Origin: Variovorax paradoxus
Lineage (GTDB): Bacteria; Pseudomonadota; Gammaproteobacteria; Burkholderiales; Burkholderiaceae_C
Direction: 5' to 3'
Length of the DNA: 64,000 bases
Assembly (NCBI RefSeq): GCF_030811855.1
Contig: NZ_JAUSRN010000012.1
Span: 62,001 to 126,000, forward strand
Shown: positions 1 through 7,420 of the stretch, piece after piece
Layout: each line of letters begins with the position of its first letter
Numbering within the stretch: the first letter of the stretch is position 1
Translations under genes and position numbers: made by a program
The notes under the pieces: model-generated
Database searches by the model: none
What the model was told of the DNA's origin: nothing
The model's input: only the letters and a program-made list of their open reading frames with translations

Positions 1-902
1 AAATAGGCGTGAGCGCCACCGCCCACGGCAAGGAACTGCTCAATCTGGGCTACACCGTGGACCAGGTCGTTCATGACTACGGCGATCTCTGCCAGGCCAT
101 CACAGACCTCGCATTCGAACGGGATGCACCATTTGCCGTGGCCGAGTTCCGTACGCTGAACCGCTGTCTGGACAACGCCATTGCGGACGCCGTCACCGAG
201 TTCAGCGCTCAACGCGATGCGCAGATTTCGGTGCAGCAGATCGCAGGCGAAAAGCAGCGGCTGGGATTCCTGGTTCACGAACTGCGCAACTCGCTCGGAA
301 CCGCCACCCTCGCCGTGCGGGCGCTCGAACTGGGCAACATGGCGATCAGCGGCGCAACGGGCGCGGTCCTGAAGCGAAGCCTTTCCACGCTGGGGCTGTT
401 AATCAGCAGGGCCACGGCCGAAGTGCGGGGCGAAGGGGCCGATCAACGCCAGACTTTCTCGGTGGCCGCGTTCATTGCGGATGTCGACCTGGTGGCGCGG
501 CTCGATCTGGCGCGCAAAGGCGCAGTCTTCGAGGTGCGGACCGTGGATCCCTCGCTGGCGATCATGGCCAACCGGGATTTGCTTCATGCGGCGCTGGCCA
601 ACCTGCTACAGAACGCCTTCAAGTACACCCAGGAGAACGCCATGGTGACCCTGAGCGCCTACGCCTCGGGCGACCAGGTCCTCATCGATGTCGAGGACCA
701 TTGCGGAGGATTGCCGCCAGGCGGCGCCGCAAAGATGTTCATCCCCTTCAGGCCCAACAACGACAGCCGGGCCGGTCTGGGGCTTGGGCTCTCCATCGCT
801 CGTCAAACCATCGAAGCGGACTATGGAACGTTGACGGTCCGGGACGTGCCGGGCTCGGGCTGCGTCTTCACCATCAGCCTTCCTCTGCACTCTGTCCAGT
901 AG
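1..902 (+). CDS. Sensor histidine kinase, 5' partial
   Basis: C-terminal part of a histidine kinase that phosphorylates itself and passes phosphate to a response regulator not present here. The first in-frame start is a GTG at 9, but the frame is open to the window edge and the protein lacks an obvious beginning, so the true start is probably upstream. An N-terminal helical segment is followed by an H-box (FLVHELRNSLGTA, about residue 87), an N-box (NLLQNAFKYT), a G1 box (DHCGGLP) and a G2 box (GLGLGLSIAR). All ATP-binding boxes are intact. No membrane segment is visible in this part. The next readable sequence is a broken GGDEF gene, so the partner is unknown. Confidence 0.85.
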   Translation, partial: IGVSATAHGKELLNLGYTVDQVVHDYGDLCQAITDLAFERDAPFAVAEFRTLNRCLDNAIADAVTEFSAQRDAQISVQQIAGEKQRLGFLVHELRNSLGTATLAVRALELGNMAISGATGAVLKRSLSTLGLLISRATAEVRGEGADQRQTFSVAAFIADVDLVARLDLARKGAVFEVRTVDPSLAIMANRDLLHAALANLLQNAFKYTQENAMVTLSAYASGDQVLIDVEDHCGGLPPGGAAKMFIPFRPNNDSRAGLGLGLSIARQTIEADYGTLTVRDVPGSGCVFTISLPLHSVQ

Positions 903-960
903 GTAGTGGGCGGGGCTGGCCCTCTCATGCAGAGCGGCCCATGGTGGATCTAGAACTCAA

Positions 961-1319
961 ACATCCTATCGCCTTGGCCAGCTAGTTCATCGCGTTTCGA
1001 GCATTTTCAATCTGCTGCTGGAGAGCAGCGCCGACCACCTGAAGCACCAGGCCATCCACGATGTACTGACGAGACTTCCGAACCGCGCGCTGCTGGAAGA
1101 TCGCCTCAAGCAGGCCATTTCGTATGCGGACCGATACGGGCCGTTGATGACGGTGGTGTTCATCAACCTGGACGGCTTCAAGCTAGTCAATGACAGCCTT
1201 AACCACAAGGCGGGCGACGAATTGCTGAAGGTCATGGCCGAACGCATGAGCCAGTGCCTGCGCAGCGTGGCACCGTCGTGCGGACAAGCGGCGATGAATT
1301 CGCAAACTTCTTTGTACGG
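961..1319 (+). pseudogene. Diguanylate cyclase (GGDEF) remnant, frameshifted and truncated
   Basis: Frame 1 reads a typical GGDEF-domain beginning: HDVLTRLPNRALLEDRL, then VVFINLDGFKLVNDSLNHKAGDELL. At about 1268-1272 the frame breaks. Two bases over, from 1272, the sequence continues as TVVRTSGDEFANFFV, which carries the signature loop (SGDEF at 1287-1301). Homology stops near 1319, so the second half of the domain is missing. No upstream sensor domain or convincing start is visible. I read this as a decayed gene with a frameshift and a 3' deletion. A sequencing error could explain the shift but not the lost 3' half. Confidence 0.8.
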
Positions 1320-1380
1320 CCGGCCCGGCGAGGGGGCACAGGTCGCGGCGGCCCCGCAAAGACTGCTACCATCAAGAAAT

Positions 1381-1490
1381 AAATACACTAACGGCAAACC
1401 GAGCGTACCAACCACACCTCAACGCATGCGCCATTTACCAACACTCGCCGGCAACAACGGAAAAACAAATCCGTCGCCGTTAGCGTATTT
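1381..1490. repeat. Long-spaced inverted repeat upstream of recombinase gene
   Basis: AAATACACTAACGGC (1381-1395) is matched in inverse orientation by 1476-1490, whose reverse complement reads AAATACGCTAACGGC: 14 of 15 positions, including a perfect 8-base core CTAACGGC/GCCGTTAG. The right arm ends 2 bases before the ATG of the recombinase gene. A smaller hairpin (ACGGA 1457-1461 / TCCGT 1470-1474) lies inside. It may be a binding or crossover site for the adjacent recombinase, an operator, or the edges of a past insertion. Confidence 0.6.
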
Positions 1491-1492
1491 TT

Positions 1493-2506
1493 ATGACGTC
1501 TCTTCCGCTCTTTTCTGAACCTTCGGGCGAATCCCACCAAGCCGCGTTCGACAGGTGGCTCGCGTCCCAGCAGGAAAACGGGGCCTTGCGACAGCCCTCG
1601 TCCATCGCGGTCTACCGGGACATGTGGGGCAGTTTCACCGCCTGGTGCCTCGGCCAGTCGCCCGCGGTGACGTTCGCGTCGCTGGACACCAGCGATCTGT
1701 CGGCCTTCCAGCAGGCTCGCTTTGGCATGAAAAGCGACGATCTGTCGCTGTCACCGCGTTATGCGCTGCGCCTGCTCCGGCTGATCGACCGGGTGCTGCG
1801 CCACCATGCGGCGGCCCAGGGAATCGCCGCGAACACGGCTGCATCGGAATGGATAGCCACCCAGCCCGAGGTTCGCTATGCCGATTCGGCGCGGGCGGAT
1901 CCCCTGCCGGAATTTCTCTCGGTCTCCGAAGCCAGGCACCTCATCACCTTTCTCTCGAGCGCAAGGCCCCGGCCCGGCGACAGGCATGGACAAGCCGCGC
2001 TGAGCTGGCAGGCCTTGCGAAACCGAGTGGCCGTCGCCTTGCAGCTGGGCGCGGGACTCACGCCCGGCGACGTTCGCGTGCTGCGGCTGAACGCGCCCAC
2101 GTCGCAGATCGCAGGTCGGCGCGACCGTCCGTGGAAAGTTGCGGTGCCGGGCAACGGCAACTCACCGGCACGCGAGGCACCGATTGCGCCCTGGGCGGGC
2201 GAGTTACTCCAGCACTGGCTGAAAGTGCGGGCCGAGGCGCAGATTGCGGGCGAATTCCTGTTTCCGGCCACGCGCACCGGCAAGGCGTGGAGCAAGGAAG
2301 CACAGTATGTGGCTGCCAAGCAGGTGCTCGAAGATGCGGGCATTGATGCCGCTGGCGGCGGCTCGTTCCTGCTGCGCCACACCTTCGCGCTGCGGCAGCT
2401 GCGAAGAGGCGCCAAGCTTGACCAGGTGGCGCGCTGGCTCGGCATTGAGCCCGAGGCGATGGGCAAATATCAGCGCGTGCTCACGGGCCCGGCCGAAGTC
2501 ATCTGA
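1493..2506 (+). CDS. Tyrosine recombinase/integrase-like protein with degenerate active site
   Basis: 337 residues with the layout of a XerC/phage-integrase-type tyrosine recombinase: an N-terminal SAM-like core-binding region (about 15-110) and a C-terminal catalytic fold. Box II reads FLLRHTFAL (292-300), keeping Arg295, and the nucleophile position is kept in GKYQ (Tyr326). The first catalytic Arg, normally GLR, is Thr190 in AGLTPGDV. The His of HxLRH is Phe292, and LGH becomes LGI. The protein may therefore bind DNA without normal strand exchange, or belong to a divergent subfamily. The gene stands alone beside an inverted repeat and a GGDEF remnant. No element ends are evident. Confidence 0.75.
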   Translation: MTSLPLFSEPSGESHQAAFDRWLASQQENGALRQPSSIAVYRDMWGSFTAWCLGQSPAVTFASLDTSDLSAFQQARFGMKSDDLSLSPRYALRLLRLIDRVLRHHAAAQGIAANTAASEWIATQPEVRYADSARADPLPEFLSVSEARHLITFLSSARPRPGDRHGQAALSWQALRNRVAVALQLGAGLTPGDVRVLRLNAPTSQIAGRRDRPWKVAVPGNGNSPAREAPIAPWAGELLQHWLKVRAEAQIAGEFLFPATRTGKAWSKEAQYVAAKQVLEDAGIDAAGGGSFLLRHTFALRQLRRGAKLDQVARWLGIEPEAMGKYQRVLTGPAEVI

Positions 2507-2533
2507 GCGCCGGCCGGCGGCTCTGCACCGGCA

Positions 2534-3220
2534 TCAGTCGACAAGCGCGCGCTTGACGTCTTCCTGGAGACTGCGCAGATGTGCGCGCATCGCCGCGCGC
2601 GCCCTTTCGGGATCCCTCGCGCGCAATGCCGAGATGATCTCGCCGTGCTCTTCATGGTTTTCACGCTGGCGGTGCAGCGGGCTGTGCAGCCGGAACAGGC
2701 GCGCGTTCACGCGCAGTTCCTCGACCAGGCGCGGCAGCACCACATTGCCGCTGGCCGATGAAATGAGTTGATGGAACCGATCGTCGAAGTGCCAGTGCTC
2801 GATCTCGTCGTGCACCCCGGCGTCGAGCGTCTTCAGATCGGCGTCCAGTTCGTCGAGCTGCGCTTCGGTGATCTTGTCGACGGCCAGTACGATGGCCTCG
2901 CACTCGATGATCTCGCGCGCCCGCATGCAGTCGAAGTATTCCTTGGTGCCCAGCGCGCGCACCGCGTAGGAACGCGCGTCGCGGCGCACGAGCAAACCTT
3001 CGCCGGCGAGCCGGACGAGCGCCTCACGCATCGGCGTGCGCGAAATCCGCAGATCGTCCGCGAGGCGGCCTTCCTGAAGCGGACTGCCCGCCGAAATCTT
3101 GCGATCGAGGATCAGCGTGCGCAAGCTCGCGTAGGCCTGCTCGGCCAGGCTCGCGGAGCGGACTTCGAGCGGCGCGATGGTAATTGTGGCTGGCTGAGCC
3201 GGGCTGGGAAGGCTTGGCAT
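2534..3220 (-). CDS. GntR family transcriptional regulator, FCD subfamily
   Basis: 228 residues from the ATG at 3220. Longer upstream starts were rejected because they run into the hydantoinase gene and add low-complexity residues. The N-terminal winged helix-turn-helix includes SLAEQAYASLRTLILD and LADDLRISRTPMREALVRL. The C-terminal all-helical FCD ligand domain carries metal-ligand-like residues (FDDRFHQLI and the HEEHGEII segment). It is the last gene of the minus-strand operon and plausibly controls both arms of the divergent locus through the palindrome at 7354-7378. The effector is unknown; FCD regulators usually bind organic acids or amino-acid derivatives. Confidence 0.9.
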   Translation of the reverse strand: MPSLPSPAQPATITIAPLEVRSASLAEQAYASLRTLILDRKISAGSPLQEGRLADDLRISRTPMREALVRLAGEGLLVRRDARSYAVRALGTKEYFDCMRAREIIECEAIVLAVDKITEAQLDELDADLKTLDAGVHDEIEHWHFDDRFHQLISSASGNVVLPRLVEELRVNARLFRLHSPLHRQRENHEEHGEIISALRARDPERARAAMRAHLRSLQEDVKRALVD

Positions 3221-3290
3221 GCGGGAGAAGTTGATTGCCACGAAAGGTGGGGAAACGCCTGGAAGGCCAGCCGCGGCGGGGCTGAAAGCT

Positions 3291-4745
3291 TCACAGCCAT
3301 TTGGCGAGCGGATTCTCGGCGTTGGGCGCGCGAGGGCGCAGGCAGGGCTGGAACTGCCCCGCACCTGCTTCCGCCGAGAACACGCCATTTTCCCATACCA
3401 CCCGTCCCCTCGAAAGCGTGATTCCCGGCCAGGCGCGCATCTTCATGCCCTCGTAGGGCGTGTAGTCGGCCGCATGGTGGAGCATGTCGTTGCGGATGAC
3501 TTTTTCGTGGCCCTCGCCGAACGTGTCCCACACCACCAGGTCCGCATCGCTGCCGACCGCGATCGTGCCCTTTTTCGGATACAGCCCGTAGAGCCGCGCC
3601 GGGTTGGTGGACGTGAGTTCGACGAAACGATGGACGTCGATGCGCCCCGTCAGCACGCCTTCGCTCATCAGCAGCGGAAGCCGGGTTTCGACACCTGGAA
3701 TGCCGTTGGGAATGCGGTCGAAGGACGCATCCTCGCCGGCCACGCGCTTGCCGTCGCTGCCATGGATGTTGAAGGGCGCATGGTCGGAAGAGAAGATCGT
3801 GAAAAGGCCGCTCGAAAGAGCGTTCCAGATGAACTGCTGGTTGGCCTTGTCGCGCGGCGGCGGGCTGCAGATGCAGCGTGCGCCGTGCATCGGATCGTCG
3901 GGGTCCACCCCCAGGTCTTCCGCGCTCAGGAATAGGTACTGCGGGCAGGTCTCGGCATGGATCGGCAACCCGCGCCCGCGCGCCCAGTGAATCTGCTCGA
4001 CCGCCTCGCGGCCCGAGACGTGGACGATCAGGATCGGGGTATCGATCAGCTCGGCCAGCGCAATCGCGCGGTGCGTGGCTTCGCGCTCCACCGCCATCGG
4101 CCGCGAGCTCGCGTGATAGCGCGGCGCCGTCAGCCCGGCATCGAGCAACTGCTCGGTGAGCCAGGCGATGCAGTCGCTGTTCTCGGCATGGATCATGGTC
4201 ATCGCGCCGTGCCGGCGCGCCACCGCGAGCACCTCGATGATCTGCCGGTCGGCGAGCTTCAGGTCGTCGTAGGTCATGTAGATCTTGAACGAGGTGTAGC
4301 CCTTCTCGATCAATGCCGGCAGCTCGCGTTGCGTCACGTCCTTGGTCGCGTCCGCGACGATCAGATGAAATGCATAGTCGATCACCGCCTTGCCTTCGGC
4401 GCGCCGGTGATAGTCGTCGACAGCTTCCTGCATGCTGCGCCCCTTCTGCTGCGCGGCGAACGGCAACACCGTGGTGGTGCCGCCGCAGGCCGCCGAGCGC
4501 GTGCCTGTGAAGAAGTCGTCCGAAAAGCGCGAGCCGTCGCTGGTCGGCTGGTCGAAGTGGCAGTGGCCGTCGACGCCACCGGGCGTCACCAGCCGGCCGG
4601 CCGCGTCGATCTCGCGCGTCGCGCTGCCGTCCAGTCGATGGGCGATGGCGCTGATGCGCCCGTCGCGCACACCGATGTCGGCGCGGTAGCGGTCGCCCAC
4701 GGTGGCGATGTCGGCATTGCGAAGAATCAGGTCGTAGGAGCTCAT
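3291..4745 (-). CDS. D-hydantoinase/dihydropyrimidinase family cyclic amidohydrolase
   Basis: 484 residues from ATG 4745, preceded by GGAA. The amidohydrolase metal ligands are all present: GHCHFDQP, the carboxylatable Lys in SFKIYMTYDD, MIHAEN, IVHVSG and the Asp in SSDHAPF. The enzyme should open a cyclic amide ring (hydantoin or dihydropyrimidine type) to an N-carbamoyl product in the cytoplasm. It lies 13 bp after the permease gene, so it is probably co-transcribed. An M20 amidohydrolase in the divergent arm could remove the N-acyl or N-carbamoyl group. The exact substrate cannot be read from sequence; allantoinase is less likely given the family-typical motifs. Confidence 0.9.
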   Translation of the reverse strand: MSSYDLILRNADIATVGDRYRADIGVRDGRISAIAHRLDGSATREIDAAGRLVTPGGVDGHCHFDQPTSDGSRFSDDFFTGTRSAACGGTTTVLPFAAQQKGRSMQEAVDDYHRRAEGKAVIDYAFHLIVADATKDVTQRELPALIEKGYTSFKIYMTYDDLKLADRQIIEVLAVARRHGAMTMIHAENSDCIAWLTEQLLDAGLTAPRYHASSRPMAVEREATHRAIALAELIDTPILIVHVSGREAVEQIHWARGRGLPIHAETCPQYLFLSAEDLGVDPDDPMHGARCICSPPPRDKANQQFIWNALSSGLFTIFSSDHAPFNIHGSDGKRVAGEDASFDRIPNGIPGVETRLPLLMSEGVLTGRIDVHRFVELTSTNPARLYGLYPKKGTIAVGSDADLVVWDTFGEGHEKVIRNDMLHHAADYTPYEGMKMRAWPGITLSRGRVVWENGVFSAEAGAGQFQPCLRPRAPNAENPLAKWL

Positions 4746-4758
4746 CGTCGGGTTCCGG

Positions 4759-5487
4759 TCAACGTTGTTCGAGCACCGCATCGCCCACCACCGGCGCGTC
4801 GGCGGCGGTGGCGCCGTTGCGGTAGGCGCGGCCGTAGTGGCGCTCGATGCGGCGCTGGATGAAATCCCACGCCGTGGTCATCAGTAGGTAGTAGATGGCG
4901 GCGACGATGAACAGCTCCAGCACCATGAATTTCTCCTGGATCAGCACCTGGGTACGGCGCAGCAGTTCTTCCATCGAGATCACCGAGGTGATCGAGGTGG
5001 TCTTGAGCAGACCGTTGATGCTGTTGCCCAGCGTCGGGATGATCAGCCGCATCGCCTGCGGCATCACGATGTAGCGCATGCTCTGCGCACTGCTGAAGCC
5101 CATGGCGCGCGCCGCGTTGGTCTGGCCCACCGGCACCGACTGGATGCCGCCGCGCACCACCTCCGCGAGGTAGGCGGCCTCGTTGAGGATCAGCCCGAGC
5201 AGCGCCGACTCGATCACCGACATCTTGAGCCCGAGCTGCGGCAGTCCGGTGTAGATGATGATCAGCTGCACCAGGAGCGGCGTGCCGCGGAAGACCCAGA
5301 TGTAGAAATGCGCCGGTGCCACCAGCCAGCGGTGGCGCGACAGGCGGGCCAGGGCCAGCGCACATCCGACGACCAGGCCGCCCGCGATCGACGCGAGGGT
5401 GAGCCAGAGCGTGGTGAGCGCGCCCTTCAGGATGTACGGATTGAACAGGTAGTCGGCAAAACCCGACCAGCTCCAGCCTTGTCCCAT
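4759..5487 (-). CDS. Polar amino acid-type ABC transporter permease
   Basis: 242 residues, HisM/GlnP-type inner-membrane permease with about five membrane segments. The conserved EAA loop is seen in NAARAMGFSSAQSMRYIVMPQAMR, and the family-typical FRGTPLLVQL occurs in the first half. It should form the channel for the substrate delivered by the receptor encoded just upstream (gap 38 bp). No ATP-binding subunit is encoded in the cluster, so the transporter must borrow one or have a gene elsewhere. Only one permease gene is present, which suits a homodimer. Confidence 0.92.
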   Translation of the reverse strand: MGQGWSWSGFADYLFNPYILKGALTTLWLTLASIAGGLVVGCALALARLSRHRWLVAPAHFYIWVFRGTPLLVQLIIIYTGLPQLGLKMSVIESALLGLILNEAAYLAEVVRGGIQSVPVGQTNAARAMGFSSAQSMRYIVMPQAMRLIIPTLGNSINGLLKTTSITSVISMEELLRRTQVLIQEKFMVLELFIVAAIYYLLMTTAWDFIQRRIERHYGRAYRNGATAADAPVVGDAVLEQR

Positions 5488-5525
5488 GGACTTTCCCTCT
5501 CGAACTCAGTGGTGGTGCGGTGCGC

Positions 5526-6356
5526 TCAGCTGGCGGGGCCCTTGACGACGACGGCACCGTCGATCGCCTTGACGCCGTATTGGTCGAACAGCTTCTGGAA
5601 GCTGCCGTCGGCCTTCATGTCGTTGAGTGCCTTGGCCATCGCAACCGACAGCTCCTTGTTTTTCGCGGCCAGCGCCACCGGGGTGGGGAACAGGCCGCTC
5701 AGCACGCGGTCGAAATCGCCGCGCTTCTGGTACTCGGCACCGGTGGAGTCGATCGACAGCGCCACCTCCACCTGCCCCGCGCGCAGCGCCTGGAAGGCCA
5801 TCGCGAAGTTCTCGAAGGTCCGGATGGTCATGCCCTTCATGCCCTTGTCGGTCAGCTGCTTGTCGAGTTCGCGCGCCTTGCGCTCCTCGAATCCGCCGAG
5901 CTCGACGCCGATGCTCTTGCCCGACAGGTCCTCGGGCTTGCTGATCTTGAGCGGGTTGCCGCGCGCGGTGCTGATGCTGATCGCCTGGTCCTCGTAGGGC
6001 AGCATCTGCATCAGCTTGGCGCGCTCGTCGGTGTAGAAGATGCCGGTATTGATCACATCCCAGCGGCCTGCCTGCAGGCCGGGAATCATGGCCGAGAACT
6101 CGATGCGCACGTATTCGGGCGTCAGGCACAGGCGCTTGGCAATCGCTTCACCAAGTTCCACCCGCATGCCCTTGAGGGTGCCGGTCTGGTCGACGAACTG
6201 CATCGGCGGCAAGGTCGGGTTGACCGACATGATCAGGGTGCCCTTCTTGATCAGCGCCGAGTCGGGCACCGGCGACTTGCAGGCCTGGGCGTTCGCGATG
6301 CCCATGCCGAGGATGAAAAGAACCGTGGCCGACGTGAGAGCGGGAAGCAGTTTCAT
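5526..6356 (-). CDS. Amino acid-type ABC transporter substrate-binding protein
   Basis: 276 residues from ATG 6356, with AGGAA seven bases upstream. A signal peptide ends near IANAQA. The mature part is a type II periplasmic receptor (SBP_bac_3 family): GTLIMSVNPTLPPMQF, GMRVELGEAIAKRL, GRWDVINTGIFYTDERA, and LFDQYGVKAIDG near the end. It captures a small amino-acid-like ligand in the periplasm for the neighbouring permease. The frame stays open well upstream into the aldolase region, but the signal peptide and ribosome-binding site fix the start used here. Confidence 0.92.
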   Translation of the reverse strand: MKLLPALTSATVLFILGMGIANAQACKSPVPDSALIKKGTLIMSVNPTLPPMQFVDQTGTLKGMRVELGEAIAKRLCLTPEYVRIEFSAMIPGLQAGRWDVINTGIFYTDERAKLMQMLPYEDQAISISTARGNPLKISKPEDLSGKSIGVELGGFEERKARELDKQLTDKGMKGMTIRTFENFAMAFQALRAGQVEVALSIDSTGAEYQKRGDFDRVLSGLFPTPVALAAKNKELSVAMAKALNDMKADGSFQKLFDQYGVKAIDGAVVVKGPAS

Positions 6357-6418
6357 GGTGGTTTCCTGGTGGAGATGGAGCGAGGCAAGAGATGGGAGAT
6401 TGAAGGGACGGGCGCTGC

Positions 6419-7315
6419 TCAGGCCTTGATCGAACCGAGCAGGCCGAGGCGGTCGAGCTCGCGCCGCAGGTCGATGGCGTCGGCTTCGGGCAGCGGCAGG
6501 CGTGGCGCGCGCGGCTGGCCGACCGGCAGGCCCATCATTCCGAGTCCGTGCTTGGAGGCCGCGACATAGCGGTGGCCGCCGACCCAGCGCACGATCGGCA
6601 GCATTTCCTTGTAGAGGGCGAGGGCCGCGGGCATGTCCTGCTCGTCGGCGACCAGCTCGAACAGCCGCGCCGACATCTTCGGGATCAGGTTCGAGCAGAC
6701 CGCGACCCAACCCTGCGCGCCCAGCCAGAACGACTCGTAGCCCAGGATGCCCGCGAACACCGTCATGCGGTCGCCGCAGAGCTCGATGATGTCGCGCACG
6801 CGCGTCACCTCGAGTGTCGATTCCTTGATGTACCTGCAGTTGTCGATGCGCGAGAGCCGCGCCACCAGTTCCGGCTTGAGATCGACGTTCGCCGTGGCCG
6901 GGTTGTTGTAGACCATGATCGGCACGCCGATCGCCTCGCCCACCTTGCGGTAGTGCGCGAACAGTTCGTCGTCGGTGGGCGTGCTGTAGAACGGCGGAAT
7001 GATCATGACGCCGTCGGCGCCCATGCTCTCCGCCTCGCGGCTCAGCCGCACGCACTCGTCGGTCCACTCGGCGCCGGTGCCGATCAGCACGGGCACGCGT
7101 TTTGCTGCCGTCTGCACACAGGTCTCGATCACCAGCTGCCGCTCCTCGGCCGTCAGCGACAGGAATTCGCCGGTGCTGCCCAGGGGAATCAGCCCGTGGA
7201 TGCCCTCTTCGATCTGCCAGTCGACGAGCCTCTTCAGGGCCGGCACGTCCACCTGCTTTCCGTCGGCGGTCATGGGGGTGATGAGCACCGTATAGGTGCC
7301 TCGAAACGCTGTCAT
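6419..7315 (-). CDS. DapA-family aldolase/dehydratase
   Basis: 298 residues of the class I aldolase TIM barrel family (DHDPS/N-acetylneuraminate lyase). The Schiff-base Lys is in YIKEST, the proton-relay Tyr in VYNNPAT, and the carboxylate-binding loop is PLGSTGEF. This is not expected to be the lysine-biosynthesis enzyme: it heads a catabolic operon with a transporter and hydantoinase, opposite a flavoenzyme. In some bacteria a DapA relative deaminates the imine made by D-hydroxyproline dehydrogenase, and this arrangement recalls that, but no epimerase or semialdehyde dehydrogenase is seen. The substrate is therefore an open question. Confidence 0.88.
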   Translation of the reverse strand: MTAFRGTYTVLITPMTADGKQVDVPALKRLVDWQIEEGIHGLIPLGSTGEFLSLTAEERQLVIETCVQTAAKRVPVLIGTGAEWTDECVRLSREAESMGADGVMIIPPFYSTPTDDELFAHYRKVGEAIGVPIMVYNNPATANVDLKPELVARLSRIDNCRYIKESTLEVTRVRDIIELCGDRMTVFAGILGYESFWLGAQGWVAVCSNLIPKMSARLFELVADEQDMPAALALYKEMLPIVRWVGGHRYVAASKHGLGMMGLPVGQPRAPRLPLPEADAIDLRRELDRLGLLGSIKA

Positions 7316-7353
7316 TCCAGTCCTTGTTGAAAAAATTGGGGCGACGAAGTATT

Positions 7354-7378
7354 TGTATACGTTCAGTATACGTATACA
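7354..7378. promoter_or_regulatory. Inverted-repeat operator candidate in divergent promoter region
   Basis: TGTATACGT (7354-7362) and ACGTATACA (7370-7378) form a perfect 9-base inverted repeat with a 7-base spacer. The spacer overlap also makes a GTATACGTATAC palindrome at 7366-7377. The element sits between the divergent aldolase and flavoenzyme genes, in an AT-rich patch of otherwise GC-rich DNA. GntR/FCD proteins commonly bind short palindromes in such places, so the regulator at 2534-3220 is the likely ligand (inference). Confidence 0.65.
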
Positions 7379-7420
7379 TTAGGCCATGTCCAAGTGGTTT
7401 TTTGCTTCGCACCTGTTTCA

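Noticed and set aside
1381..1490. Integron attC-like cassette site
   Set aside because: The ends resemble TAAC/GTTA arms but do not fit the RYYYAAC and GTTRRRY cores, and no cassette array or IntI is present.
2507..2533. GC-rich palindrome between recombinase and GntR stops as a terminator
   Set aside because: The palindrome is short and there is no T-run; similar strings are common by chance at this GC content.
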